Assembly (NCBI GenBank): GCA_963710625.1
Contig: CAVQBG010000001.1
Span: 1 to 64,000, forward strand
DNA length: 64,000 nucleotides
Reading direction: 5' to 3'
Source of the DNA: Sva-07 sp963710625
Lineage (GTDB): Bacteria > Actinomycetota > Acidimicrobiia > Acidimicrobiales > Ilumatobacteraceae
The number at the start of each line of letters is the position of its first letter. The stretch's first letter is position 1. A model generated the notes under the pieces. The model searched no databases, had not been told where the DNA came from, and saw nothing but the letters and a program-made list of their open reading frames with translations. This document shows positions 19,457 through 28,212 of the stretch, one piece after another. The translations under genes and the position numbers were made by a program.

Positions 19457-20977
19457 TCACCCCGTCGTCGTGAGGTGGCGCTCGTCGAACCCGGCCAGGT
19501 CGCTCCGGCGTTGTCCCGACCACGTCCGTCGGGACGACGCAGCCGCCACCGAGCCGATGGCGACCAGCAGGGCAGCGATCAGGAGGATCATTGAGACCGA
19601 CGCCCCCGTGGTCGGAAGCGACTGCGGTGCGGTTGCGGTCGGTGCAACGACGGTGGCCGGGTCGGGCGCGGTGGCTGCGGGCGCTGCGACGACCGGTGGG
19701 AGTGCCTCCGCCTCGGGTTCGACGACGACCGGTGGGAGGGCCTCCGCCTCGGGTTCGACGACCGGTGTCACCGCCGGTGGGACGTTGACCGCGGCCTGCT
19801 GTCGCAGCACGACGGTGTGCTCGCAGGGGACGCCGCGCCCGCCGCCGCCGCCGCCGGGTTTGTGTCCGTCGCCTTCTTCGCCGCCGCCGCCGGGATTGTG
19901 TCCGTCGCCTTCTTCGCCGCCGCCGCCGGGATTGTGTCCGTCGCCTTCTTCGCCGCCGCCGCCGGGTTCGTGTCCGTCGCCTTCTTCGCCGCCGCCACCT
20001 TCATGGCCTCCACCAGCTTCTCCGTCCCCACGCGGGCACAGCTCGCGTGCGGAGTAGGGCCCGGCATTTGCGCCCTCGATGGTCCAGTCGGGCTGCGGCC
20101 AGGTCACGGTGACCGAGTAGGTCGCCGTGGGTCTCGCTGGAACGATGAGTCCGTCGGTGCCCGAGCCGTGCCCCGGGTTGTCGAACGTGCACCGGAGCAC
20201 CTCGCTCCCGGCGGGATAGGTGCACGTCGCCGATGTCGGCATGCCCTTTCCCGTCTCGCTGGCTGCGGTGAGTTCGAACATCGATCGCCAGTCGATCGTC
20301 GGGACCACAGCGTCGAGCACGGCGATCGGCGTCCCGTTCGGGTCGAGCCAGATCACGGTGAAGGTCATGCGGTATGGATTGCCCTGACCGCCGGATCCGC
20401 CCTCGTGACCCTCCTCTGGTTCCTCGGCGACGGGTGGGGGGTCGACCACGAATTCGCTGGCGGAAGCAGCTGGATCACCCGGTGTCCCCTCGTCGTCGGT
20501 CGTCTCGGTGAGCGTGGAATCGGTCGCATCCATCACTGCCACCTCGATGTCGGGTGCCGCCGTCTCGACCGGGGTCTCGTCCACCGTCTGGGTTCCGGGC
20601 GCGTCGGAGTCGACCATCGTCAGGGTTTCAGGTGCGTCGGTGTCGACCGTCGTGTCGGCTTCGGGCATCACCATCTCGACGACGGCGATGTCGTCGAATG
20701 GCGGATCGGCCACCCCGCCGGAGACCGCGTCGCCGGCGCCGATGTCGACCGTGTCGATGTCGACCGTGTCGATGTTCCCGGCATCAGTGGGGGATGGAAC
20801 GGTGGAGGACGGGGTCGCCGGAGCGGGAGTCTCGGCGGCAGGCTCGACCACGAGCGCGGGCTGGTCGATCGGAGGTGACTGGTCGTCCGCTTCAGCGACC
20901 GAACTCACCAGGGCGGATCCGACAAAGGCGCCTGCAGCGATCAGGAGCGGGACCCGGCGAACATCGAACCTGCGCAT
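19457..20977 (-). CDS. Secreted cell-surface protein with LPTTG sorting signal and Gly/Glu-rich repeats
   Basis: The 506-residue protein begins with a signal peptide (MRRFDVRRVPLLIAAGAFVGSALVSSVAEA) and an acidic, Thr/Val/Pro-rich region. A beta-rich segment of about 120 residues follows (PYRMTFTVIWLDPNG to PDWTIEGANAGPY, with two Cys likely disulfide-bonded). Next comes a low-complexity block of four to five 12-residue repeats (GGGGEEGDGHNP), a VEPEAEALPPV duplication, then SLPTTGASVS, a hydrophobic helix and a basic tail. That C-terminal layout is a sortase substrate signal, so the protein is probably anchored to the wall. No sortase gene is in the window. The acidic Gly/His repeats could bind metal, but this is a guess. 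Confidence 0.8.
   Translation of the reverse strand: MRRFDVRRVPLLIAAGAFVGSALVSSVAEADDQSPPIDQPALVVEPAAETPAPATPSSTVPSPTDAGNIDTVDIDTVDIGAGDAVSGGVADPPFDDIAVVEMVMPEADTTVDTDAPETLTMVDSDAPGTQTVDETPVETAAPDIEVAVMDATDSTLTETTDDEGTPGDPAASASEFVVDPPPVAEEPEEGHEGGSGGQGNPYRMTFTVIWLDPNGTPIAVLDAVVPTIDWRSMFELTAASETGKGMPTSATCTYPAGSEVLRCTFDNPGHGSGTDGLIVPARPTATYSVTVTWPQPDWTIEGANAGPYSARELCPRGDGEAGGGHEGGGGEEGDGHEPGGGGEEGDGHNPGGGGEEGDGHNPGGGGEEGDGHKPGGGGGGRGVPCEHTVVLRQQAAVNVPPAVTPVVEPEAEALPPVVVEPEAEALPPVVAAPAATAPDPATVVAPTATAPQSLPTTGASVSMILLIAALLVAIGSVAAASSRRTWSGQRRSDLAGFDERHLTTTG
19860..20008. repeat. 36-nt in-frame tandem repeat
   Basis: About four copies of a 36-base unit encode the GGGGEEGDGH(N/E/K)P block of the LPTTG protein. 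Copies differ at only a few bases, with changes at the last-but-one codon (Asn, Glu or Lys), which suggests recent slipped-strand or recombination expansion. Copy number is likely to vary between strains. Confidence 0.85.
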
Positions 20978-21305
20978 GGCAGACCTCGTTTCTTCGGCCG
21001 GACGACTCCGAGGGCGACGCCCGGTAGAGGGGCATTGACTCGCTCGGCGAGCGGTCCCGCCGGCCTCCCGGCGGGCGACGCATCGTCTGCCCCTTCAGCT
21101 TCCGCGCGGGTTCGGCGTGGAGATAGGGCCGAACGACCCGGGCGGTCTTCGACCGGTGGTGACAGTTGTCATGCGCCGTCGGCCGATCGACGATCGCCGA
21201 CTCGAGCTGGTCCGCTGAACCGTACGAGCGTCGCTCTCAGTACGATCGCGCTGGCGCACGTCGTCATACTTCGTGAGATTGTCAACTGTGAACGAGAATT
21301 CGACG
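20978..21305. other. Intergenic region with a leader hairpin
   Basis: No credible gene is visible. The one clear feature is an 8-bp stem, CCCGCCGG with CCGGCGGG (21056-21063 and 21068-21075), about 80 bases upstream of the LPTTG gene start. It could be a leader structure for that minus-strand transcript. The plus-strand ORFs here have no homology and extreme composition. Confidence 0.4.
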
Positions 21306-21458
21306 ATGTCGTCGAGCACTGACACTTCCGCGACCACCGGGAACGCGACGCAGGAGGCCGCTGTCCCGAGCCGCCCGGTACTCGCCCGTGAGCGCGTGAT
21401 CACGGCCGCCGTGACGCTGGCCGAGGGGATCGACGCGGCCGCGGTCGCCGCCCGATGA
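21306..21458 (+). pseudogene. N-terminal stump of a TetR-type regulator
   Basis: About 50 residues read MSSSTDTSATTGNATQEAAVPSRPVLARERVITAAVTLAEGIDAAAVAAR and then stop. The RPVLARERVITAAVTLAEG.GID segment matches the first helix of TetR DNA-binding domains (LSRERVLxAALxLADExGIDA), but the HTH helices and the whole ligand domain are gone. The stop overlaps the ATG of the DUF2568 gene (ATGA). The stump may now act only as a translational leader for that gene. An upstream GTG at 21273 is also possible. Confidence 0.45.
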
Positions 21459-21829
21459 GCGTTGAATCGCCCCCGAACATGGGCCCCGTCAACGCCGCGG
21501 TCCGGTTCGGCTGCGAGATCGCGGCGGTCTACGGCATCGCCACGGGAGTCTGGGCGTGGACGGGCTCGATCGTGGCGGCCATCGTCGCGCCGGTGGCGTC
21601 GATGGTCGCCTGGAGCGTGTTCCGAGTCCCCGGCGACCCCGGGCCAGCGCCGGTGGCCGTTGCGGGTTTCGTCCGGTTGGCGATCGAGGCACTCGTGTTC
21701 GGTGTGGGGATCGCCGGTGTGTGGGCAGCCAACGGCAGGGGCCCCGCGATCGTGTTCTCGGCGATCGTGGTCCTCCATTACGCGACGACGTTGCCCCGGC
21801 TCCGGTTCGTGCTGTCCTCGCTCCGCTGA
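21455..21829 (+). CDS. DUF2568 (YrdB-like) membrane protein
   Basis: The 124-residue protein has four hydrophobic segments and the DUF2568 pattern: NAAVRFGCEIAAVYGIATGVWAW, then FRVPGDPGPAPVAVAGFVRLAIEALVFGVGIAGVW, and a terminal HYATTLPRLRFVL. The P-G-D-P motif between helices 2 and 3 is characteristic. The function of the family is unknown. In many actinobacteria it follows a TetR regulator, as the stump upstream still shows here. Confidence 0.85.
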   Translation: MSVESPPNMGPVNAAVRFGCEIAAVYGIATGVWAWTGSIVAAIVAPVASMVAWSVFRVPGDPGPAPVAVAGFVRLAIEALVFGVGIAGVWAANGRGPAIVFSAIVVLHYATTLPRLRFVLSSLR

Positions 21830-22166
21830 AAGCGGTCGTCACGCACGAACGACTGTGGAGTGCGTCGGCGCTGCGTCGAGCCGACGCAAACTCGCCGTCA
21901 GAGCAGACCGAGCTGCCGCGCCGCCGAGCAACCGGGTGTCGCGCCGGCCCCGTCGTCGCTCGGACCGAATGCCAGGGGGCTGGTGCCCTCAAGCCGACGC
22001 AAACTCGCCGTCGCCGTCACGACCGACAGCAGCCTCCGGGTGAGCCGCAGGCATGTGGCGCCCTCCATTCGGGACGTTTACCGGTTCCGGCCCCGGTGGG
22101 GGTGGGCGTAGCGTCACGCTCGATGGGACATGCGAACGTAGGGCCAGTCACCCGCCTCACACGCCG
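21830..22166. other. Non-coding gap with a 20-bp direct repeat
   Basis: GCCGACGCAAACTCGCCGTC occurs twice in the same orientation, at 21880-21899 and 21993-22012 (113 bases apart). Otherwise the stretch shows only low-quality ORFs. The repeats could be a deletion or insertion footprint or regulator sites for the VIT-type gene that follows. Confidence 0.6.
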
Positions 22167-22877
22167 ATGACTCGGGCGCAACCGAGCCACGCCGCCGCCG
22201 AGCGGCACCTCGGGGGTCGCGGCGCCTGGCTCCGTGCCGGTGTGCTCGGTGCGAACGACGGATTGATCTCGACCGCGAGTCTCATGGTGGCGGTCGCCGC
22301 GGCCTCGAGTTCACGTTCGGCAGTCCTCGTGGCAGGCATCGCCGGCTTGACTGCCGGAGCCCTGTCGATGGCTGCGGGCGAGTACGTGTCGGTCAGCTCG
22401 CAACGCGACACCGAACGTGCCGATCTGGAGGTCGAACGTCGGGAACTGATCGCAACGCCTGAGGCTGAACGGGAAGAACTCACTCGCATCTATCGAGATC
22501 GAGGACTGAGTGCCGGCCTCGCCGAGCAGGTCGCCGATGAGCTCTCGCAGCTCGACCAGCTCACCGTGCATGCACGCGACGAGCTCGGCATCGATGTACA
22601 CGCACTCGCCAACCCGATCCAGGCCGCGGTGGTGTCGGCGTTGAGCTTCGTGATCGGCGCGGTGATCCCCATCCTGGTCGTCGTGATCGCGTCGCCGTCG
22701 CTGCGCGTTCCGCTGACCATCGCCGTCACGCTGGTCGGGCTGATCCTGCTCGGTGTTGCGGGAGCGCGACTCGGTGGTGCGCCTCAGGTGCGGGCGGCTG
22801 TTCGGGTCCTCATCGGCGGCACGTTGGCACTGCTGATCTCGATGGCGATCGGCAGCCTGACCGGGAGCGCCATCTGA
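22167..22877 (+). CDS. VIT1/CCC1-family Fe2+/Mn2+ transporter
   Basis: From the ATG at 22167 the product is 236 residues and full length. It opens with the family signature WLRAGVLGANDGLISTASLMVAVAAA, followed by GLTAGALSMAAGEYVSVSSQRDTERADLEVERREL. The family's glutamate-rich metal-binding cytosolic loop comes next, then three C-terminal helices (AAVVSALSFVIGAVIPILVVVIA onward). It moves iron or manganese across the cytoplasmic membrane, probably outward for detoxification. It is unlinked to any metal regulator here. Confidence 0.93.
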   Translation: MTRAQPSHAAAERHLGGRGAWLRAGVLGANDGLISTASLMVAVAAASSSRSAVLVAGIAGLTAGALSMAAGEYVSVSSQRDTERADLEVERRELIATPEAEREELTRIYRDRGLSAGLAEQVADELSQLDQLTVHARDELGIDVHALANPIQAAVVSALSFVIGAVIPILVVVIASPSLRVPLTIAVTLVGLILLGVAGARLGGAPQVRAAVRVLIGGTLALLISMAIGSLTGSAI

Positions 22878-22880
22878 TCG

Positions 22881-23120
22881 TCACGGGCGGGTTCCCGGTT
22901 GAACGGTGCAGACCGACACCGGCTGTGGGATGCCCTTCAGCTCGAGCGGTTCGGCCAGGAGGGTGGCTTCGATTCCGGTCGCGGCGATCGTTCGTTGGCT
23001 CGCGAGGATCGTCCCGGGTGCGGTCCGGTCGCAAAGGCGCGATGCGAGGTTGACCGTGGTTCCGATCGGCGTGCAGCCGTAGCGGCCCTCGTAGCCCGCT
23101 CTTCCGAGCGCGGCGTACCC
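22881..23120 (-). pseudogene. C-terminal fragment of a class III adenylate/guanylate cyclase
   Basis: On the minus strand about 79 residues read GYAALGRAGYEGRYGCTPIGTTVNLASRLCD and then TILASQRTIAA with LELKGIPQPVSVCTV. This is the second half of a class III nucleotidyl cyclase catalytic domain, including the N-L-A-S-R-L motif. The N-terminal half, with the metal-binding Asp residues, is missing, and the open frame upstream has no homology. The remnant lies between the VIT-type gene (tail to tail) and the start region of the TIGR03086 gene. It cannot be active. Confidence 0.75.
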
Positions 23121-23300
23121 GGTGGTGGGCCGAGGAGGTGGGGTGACGACGTCGTGGACACTGCGGAGCAGACCAGCGAACGGGCGATGTTTCCCTCGGC
23201 GCCGTTCCCGTCGATGGTCCGCGTCATCGTTCCGACTCGGAAGGAGCAGTTCCGGGTGCGATATACCGTAGGGGCCTGCCAGTCGACGATGGGGGTCTCG

Positions 23301-23861
23301 ATGAGCACCAGTTTGCGCAACTACACGAAGGCGCTCTACGGCTTCGACGCCGTCATCCAGCGCGTGCCGGCGGATCGTTGGGATGCCGCCTCGCCGTGCG
23401 ACGGCTGGTCGGCTCGCGATGTCGTCATTCACGCGTGCGGGGTGATGCAGGCGGTCGCGGGCATGGCCCGAAGCGGCGAGAACGTGCTCCCTGCGACACC
23501 CGATACGGTCGATGGCGTCGTTGCCTTGTGGAACACCTCGCGGGACGATCTGTTGGAGGCCTTGGATCATCCGGACGTGCTCAAGCGGGTCGGCAACTAC
23601 TGGTTCGGCGAAGGAACCATCGACGACATCTTGGCGTTCTCGGTGTGGGACCAGCTCGGACACTCGTGGGACGTCGCCCGAGCGGTGGGCCTCGACGCTC
23701 ACACCAGCGACGACGTCGCCGAGGCCTCATTCGCCGTGATCTCGGCGAACGCCGACATGCTGCGCCAGATGGGGCTGATGGGTGAGCCCGTCGAGGTCCC
23801 GCCGGAGGCGCCGGCGATCGACCGCTTCCTCGGCCTGATCGGCCGGAACCCGCGCGACTGA
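23301..23861 (+). CDS. TIGR03086/maleylpyruvate isomerase N-terminal (DinB-like) domain protein
   Basis: Starting at MSTSLRNYTKALYGFDAVIQRVPADRWDAASPCDGWSARDVVIHACGVM, the 186-residue product matches the mycothiol-dependent, metal-binding DinB-fold family. Its hallmarks are the C-D-G-W-S-ARDVV-H motif and a later WDQLGHSWDVARAVG. The His residues of these motifs form the metal site. Family members act on small molecules with mycothiol as cofactor or as stress-related hydrolases. The specific reaction is unknown. An ATG 12 bases upstream is an alternative start. Confidence 0.85.
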   Translation: MSTSLRNYTKALYGFDAVIQRVPADRWDAASPCDGWSARDVVIHACGVMQAVAGMARSGENVLPATPDTVDGVVALWNTSRDDLLEALDHPDVLKRVGNYWFGEGTIDDILAFSVWDQLGHSWDVARAVGLDAHTSDDVAEASFAVISANADMLRQMGLMGEPVEVPPEAPAIDRFLGLIGRNPRD

Positions 23862-24049
23862 AGGCAGAACGGACCGTCTGCGTTCGAGGGCTCCTGCCCT
23901 CACCGCGATCATGGGGGCGAGCCCGGCCCCGACCGACAGGCAGCGTCCTCGGGTGGTGGGGTTTGCACGAGCCTGCAGCGGTACGACCGACCTGCTCGGC
24001 TCGCGTCCTCGCGTTGCCGCGGGCTCCTGCGACTACCGTCGTCGATGAG

Positions 24050-25012
24050 ATGAGAGCTGCAGTTCGCTCGCACTTCGGCCCGCCGGAGACGGTTCGCGTG
24101 ACCGATGTCGATCGTCCGGATCCCGGTCCTCGTGAGGTGCTGGTGCGGGTGCACGCAACGACGGTGAACCGCACCGACTGCGCCTATCGAGCCGGTAAGC
24201 CGTGGATCATTCGCTTGTTCGCTGGTCTGCTGACGCCGAAGTTCGCTGTGTTGGGCACCGAGTTCGCTGGCATCGTGGAGGCGGTCGGGGGCGGTGCCAG
24301 CAAGTTCGCGCCCGGCGACCGGGTGTGCGGCTACAACGAGAAGTCGTTCGGCGCTCACGCCGAGTTCATGACGATCCACGAGGACGGCTCCGTCGTGGCG
24401 ATGCCGCCGAACCTGGACTTCGAGGCGGCGGCGGCGGGGTTCGAGGGATCGCACTACGCGCTGGCGAATCTGCGTGCGGCGAAGGTCGGGGCCGGGTGCG
24501 ACGTGTTGGTGTACGGGGCGACGGGGGCGATCGGCTCGGCGGCGGTGCAGTTGGCGGTCGCGCTCGGCGCGAACGTGACGGCGGTGTGCCGAGGCGAGGC
24601 CGCCGACCTGGTGGCGGGTCTGGGCGCCGGCCGAGTGATCGACTACCTGACCGAGGACTTCACGGCCGGTGACGCGACGTATGACGTCGTGTTCGACGCG
24701 GTCGGCAAGACGGCGTATGCCCGTTGCAGACCCCTGGTGCGGCCCGGTGGCGTCTTTGCCGCGACGGACCTTGGACCGTTCCCGTGGAACCCACTTCTTG
24801 CGTTGACCACACGACTGGGCGGTCGCCGGCGGGTGGTGTTTGCTCTGCCGAAGGACGACCGTGAGGTGATGTCGTACCTACGCGACAGGCTTGCGTCCGG
24901 CGAGTTCCGTCCGGTCGTCGACCGCATGTACCCGCTCGACGACATCGTCGAGGCGTACAGGTATGTCGAGACCGAGGAGAAGGTCGGCAATGTGGTGATC
25001 CGCGTGGCCTGA
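24050..25012 (+). CDS. MDR-family NAD(P)-dependent oxidoreductase (quinone oxidoreductase-like)
   Basis: From MRAAVRSHFGPPETVRV the product is 320 residues. It has the zinc-free quinone oxidoreductase layout: PDPGPREVLVRVHATTVNRTDCAYRAGKP, GTEFAGIVEAVGGGASKFAPGDRVCGYN, the cofactor-binding VLVYGATGAIGSAAVQLAVALGA (GxxGxxG-type), and YDVVFDAVGKTAY. The typical C-terminal MYPLDDIVEAYRYVETEEKVGNVVIRV closes it. The long in-frame upstream extension is not needed. The expected activity is NAD(P)H-dependent reduction of quinones or enones. It has no operon partner. Confidence 0.9.
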   Translation: MRAAVRSHFGPPETVRVTDVDRPDPGPREVLVRVHATTVNRTDCAYRAGKPWIIRLFAGLLTPKFAVLGTEFAGIVEAVGGGASKFAPGDRVCGYNEKSFGAHAEFMTIHEDGSVVAMPPNLDFEAAAAGFEGSHYALANLRAAKVGAGCDVLVYGATGAIGSAAVQLAVALGANVTAVCRGEAADLVAGLGAGRVIDYLTEDFTAGDATYDVVFDAVGKTAYARCRPLVRPGGVFAATDLGPFPWNPLLALTTRLGGRRRVVFALPKDDREVMSYLRDRLASGEFRPVVDRMYPLDDIVEAYRYVETEEKVGNVVIRVA

Positions 25013-25062
25013 CGCGGGTCGATCGCCCCTTCTGGACCTCCCGACAACGCCGGTCGCCTCGT

Positions 25063-25788
25063 TCACTCGCGCATTCTGCGCTGGAACATGACGACGGCCA
25101 GCGCAGCCGCGCCGATCGTGTAGGCGCCGATCCAGTACAGGTCGGTGGCGATGTCGCCGAGACCGGCACCGTCGGCCATCACCGCTCGGGTCGCGTCGAG
25201 TGCGTGCTTGAACGGGAGCACGTCGCCGATCGTGAGGAACACGCCGCCGATCTCCTCGAGGTCGAACCATGCGCCACCGAAGATCGTCAGGATCAGCACG
25301 ACGGCGTAGGCGCCCGATGTCTGAGCGACGGTGAGTGCCGCACCGAGGATCATCCCCATCGCAACGTAGAACACCGCCATCAGCGCCAGGATCAACGCAA
25401 CCAGGACCATCGATCCGTTGCTCTCGAGGCCGAGCGTCGCTCCGACGACGAGCAGAACGGTGGCTTGAACGATCGCCACGAGGAGATAGGGCAGGGAGTA
25501 TCCGGACACGAAGTCGCTCGAACGCAACGGTGTGGTCAACAGTCGCGCCAGGAGCGAGGTTTCGCGATCGCGCGACAGGATCATCGCCGAGCTGAACATC
25601 ACCATCACGAAGCCGAACAGCACGATGCCAGGGGTCAGCAAGGTGGGTGTCAGGAACGGTGTGTCGTCGCCGCCCAGCGCCTGCAGTGTCAACAACAGCA
25701 ACAACGGGAGCGCGACTGCGATGCCCAGCGACAGCGGATCGCGGATCACCTCTTTGACGTTTCGCTTGGCGAGCTCGGCCGATCTCAT
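25063..25788 (-). CDS. ABC-2 type exporter permease (DrrB-like)
   Basis: The 241-residue protein has six membrane segments and the ABC2_membrane pattern: MRSAELAKRNVKEVIRDPLSLGIAVALPLLLLLTLQALGG, LSRDRETSLLARLLTTPLRSSDFVSGYSLPYLLVAIVQA, and the family block FDLEEIGGVFLTIGDVLPFKHALDATRAVM. It forms the channel of a drug or lipid exporter with the ATPase encoded just upstream, with which its ATG overlaps by four bases (ATGA). Confidence 0.92.
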   Translation of the reverse strand: MRSAELAKRNVKEVIRDPLSLGIAVALPLLLLLTLQALGGDDTPFLTPTLLTPGIVLFGFVMVMFSSAMILSRDRETSLLARLLTTPLRSSDFVSGYSLPYLLVAIVQATVLLVVGATLGLESNGSMVLVALILALMAVFYVAMGMILGAALTVAQTSGAYAVVLILTIFGGAWFDLEEIGGVFLTIGDVLPFKHALDATRAVMADGAGLGDIATDLYWIGAYTIGAAALAVVMFQRRMRE

Positions 25789-26726
25789 TCCCGCAACTCC
25801 TTGCCGGTCAACTCCAAGAACACGTCGTCGAGCGAGACCTGTTTGTTGGCAGTCGAGCGGATCTCGACACCGAACGAGCGCAGGCAGTCGCCGATCTCGT
25901 ACACGCTCACGTCGTCGGCTTCGATCTCGACGCCCTCGGGAACGCGTCGTGCCTTCGGGTACACCTGTCGGAGTGCTGCGATGGCATCGTCGGTGACGTT
26001 CGGTGCCTCGACCACCATCACCGGTGTGCCGGAGATCCCCGCCTTCAACTCGGTGGGTGTCCCGAGGGCGACGAGTGCGCCACCGTCGACCACGGCGATC
26101 CGATCGGCAAGTGCATCGGCTTCTTCGAGATAGTGGGTGGTGAGCACGACCGTCGTGCTGCCCTTCAGCCCGGCGATGTACTCCCACATGCCTCGCCGCG
26201 CCTGTGGGTCCAACCCGATGGTCGGTTCGTCGAGGAACACCACCTGCGGGTCCGACACCAGTGCCATCGCAATGCTCAGCCGTCGCTGCATTCCGCCGGA
26301 GTACTGCTTCGCCTTGTCCGTCGCCCGGTTCGCCAGCCCGGTCACCTCCAAGAGCTCCGCCGCGCGCTGGTGGGCACGCTGCTTGGCGATCCCGTGCAAG
26401 CCAGCCATCAACGCGAGGTTCTCCCACGCGTTCAGGTTCGGAGCCACCGCAGTCTCCTGCGGCGACACCCCGATCACCTGCTTCACCCCGATCGGATCGG
26501 TCCCGATGTCGTGACCGAGGATCGATGCCGTGCCACCCGATGGACGCATCAGACAGCACAACATCTTGATCGTCGTTGTCTTGCCCGCACCGTTCGGACC
26601 CAGCATCGAGAACAGCTCACCGTTCGCCACCGAGAGGTCCAACCCGGCAACGGCGATCCGGTCGCCGAAGCTCTTCGCCAAGCCGGTCGCCCGGATCGCT
26701 ACGGGGTCGTCAACGTGCGCAGTCAC
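25785..26726 (-). CDS. ABC exporter ATPase (DrrA-like)
   Basis: The 313-residue protein carries Walker A GPNGAGKTTTIKML, signature YSGGMQRRLSIAMALV, Walker B VVFLDEPTIGLDPQAR and TTHYLEEAD. A C-terminal DrrA extension (EIRSTANKQVSLDDVFLELTGKELRE) is typical of daunorubicin-resistance type exporters. It drives the permease encoded directly downstream. The transported compound is unknown. Confidence 0.95.
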   Translation of the reverse strand: MTAHVDDPVAIRATGLAKSFGDRIAVAGLDLSVANGELFSMLGPNGAGKTTTIKMLCCLMRPSGGTASILGHDIGTDPIGVKQVIGVSPQETAVAPNLNAWENLALMAGLHGIAKQRAHQRAAELLEVTGLANRATDKAKQYSGGMQRRLSIAMALVSDPQVVFLDEPTIGLDPQARRGMWEYIAGLKGSTTVVLTTHYLEEADALADRIAVVDGGALVALGTPTELKAGISGTPVMVVEAPNVTDDAIAALRQVYPKARRVPEGVEIEADDVSVYEIGDCLRSFGVEIRSTANKQVSLDDVFLELTGKELRE

Positions 26727-26855
26727 GAATGCCTTTCCGTCTCACGTCCACACAACCCGACCGGGTCCCCTTCGACCAGAGACCTACGACCCCTTACCCG
26801 CCCGAGACCCAGTCCCAGGTCACCGGTTGGGGCGGCCCCGGCGTCGCGTCTGCTT

Positions 26856-27557
26856 TCAGGCCGTGTCGAGACGTTCGGCGTGCGTCTCCGATGTCGGTGG
26901 GGCGCCCGATGTCCTGTCGTTGAGAAGGAGCACGCCGACCCAGACGAACCAGACGATGAGGCCGATCCCGAACACGGCCCCGACGGCTTCGAGTGCAGGG
27001 ATGACGGTGACGAGGCCGGCCGCACCTGCGGCCAGGCCCAAAGCGCTCAGTGTGCGTGGTAGCACCGCGGTCTTCAGGGCTGCCCAGCTCACCAGCAGGA
27101 TCCAGACGCCTCCGGCGATTTCGTTGCCGCCGCCCAGCCCGTTCTGGACTGCGTCGAGCGCCGACCAGACCGTCTCCGCGCTGGCAGGGTCGGTGTCGTT
27201 GAGGTCGGTGACGGTGCCGATCGCGATGTTGGAGACCATGCCTGCCGCGATCACGAGCCCCGCCCAGATGAGCCCGAATGCTCCAGACGTCTGGGCCAGA
27301 CCGGGCGACGCGGTCCTCAGGCGGTCGCGCAGAGCCAACACCAGTGGCACGAGCGCGATCCCGAAGACGATGAAGATCACCACGTTCCAGATGTAGAGCG
27401 CCGCCTGGTGGTCGACCACGAACGCCACCGACTCCTCGGGCGTGGGGTCGCCGGTGGTGTAGTCGGTCAGCACGGTCGCGAACATCACGATCCCGAACAA
27501 GAACGTTGCCGCTGCGATCAATGCGGCGATTCCGGCTGTCTTTGGTTTCTGTTCCAT
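26856..27557 (-). CDS. DUF4386-like multi-pass membrane protein
   Basis: From MEQKPKTAGIAALIAAATFLFGIVMFATVL the product is 233 residues with six or seven membrane segments and a DPTPEESVAFVVDHQAALYIWNVVIFIVFG region. This resembles DUF4386 proteins. Function is unknown. A decayed protein of similar style sits at 28730-29427. The start is chosen because the upstream extension is poor in hydrophobicity and homology. Confidence 0.65.
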   Translation of the reverse strand: MEQKPKTAGIAALIAAATFLFGIVMFATVLTDYTTGDPTPEESVAFVVDHQAALYIWNVVIFIVFGIALVPLVLALRDRLRTASPGLAQTSGAFGLIWAGLVIAAGMVSNIAIGTVTDLNDTDPASAETVWSALDAVQNGLGGGNEIAGGVWILLVSWAALKTAVLPRTLSALGLAAGAAGLVTVIPALEAVGAVFGIGLIVWFVWVGVLLLNDRTSGAPPTSETHAERLDTA

Positions 27558-27749
27558 CGTCGTCTCCGATCCGACCGGCGATGAGGTCCGGGTGTGGCTC
27601 ACGACGAATTCCAGACGCCGCAAGGCCCTCTCCTTCCACTGTGAGGTGAGCGCCGATCGAGCCACAGAGCCCTTGGTCCCTCGTCGTGACCTCTGCCCCT
27701 GGGCCGCTGGGGGACGCAACGTCACAATGGGCGATCGGGAGGACTCGGC

Positions 27750-28190
27750 GTGGAGGCAACGACTGCGACCTGGGCGATCGCCCTGATCGGACTCGGACTC
27801 ATCTCGCTGCTGGCTGGGCTGCAATTGGTGGCAGTCGCGCGTCCTCGCTCCCGGTGGACCATCGACAACGTGTACGGGGGGTCACCTGACGACACCGACC
27901 CCAAGGCGTACTTCGCGTTCAACCGAGCCAGTGCGTGGGCCGATCCGTTCCTGTGGGCACCGCTGCAGATCGCGGGGAGCATCGGCATGATGCTCGGGCA
28001 ACGGTGGGGTTTCCTGCTGGCGCTGATGGCCTCGGTGCCGTTCTGGTACACCGCGGTCTTCTTCTACTTCTGGGACCGCGATCTCGGCTTCCGTCGCAAC
28101 ACGGTCTCGTATTGGGTGGCGACGTGGGGGATGTGGCCGGTGTTCGGTGTCGTCGAGGGTGTCTACTGCTTCGTTCGGCTCGTCGAATGA
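27750..28190 (+). CDS. Multi-pass membrane protein of unknown function
   Basis: The GTG at 27750 follows GGGAGGA at 27737-27743. The 146-residue product has four hydrophobic stretches: an N-terminal ATWAIALIGLGLISLLAGLQLVAVA, then two in the PLQIAGSIGMMLGQRWGFLLALMASVPFWYTAVFFYFW region, and a final YWVATWGMWPVFGVVEGVYCFVRL. No family was recognised. It is followed after 22 bases by a second membrane-protein gene in the same direction, probably co-transcribed. Confidence 0.7.
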   Translation: MEATTATWAIALIGLGLISLLAGLQLVAVARPRSRWTIDNVYGGSPDDTDPKAYFAFNRASAWADPFLWAPLQIAGSIGMMLGQRWGFLLALMASVPFWYTAVFFYFWDRDLGFRRNTVSYWVATWGMWPVFGVVEGVYCFVRLVE

Positions 28191-28212
28191 TGAGCGGAAG
28201 AGATCGCCGACG

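Noticed and set aside
19860..20008. CRISPR array
   Set aside because: The 36-base units are contiguous, in frame and coding, with no unique spacers.
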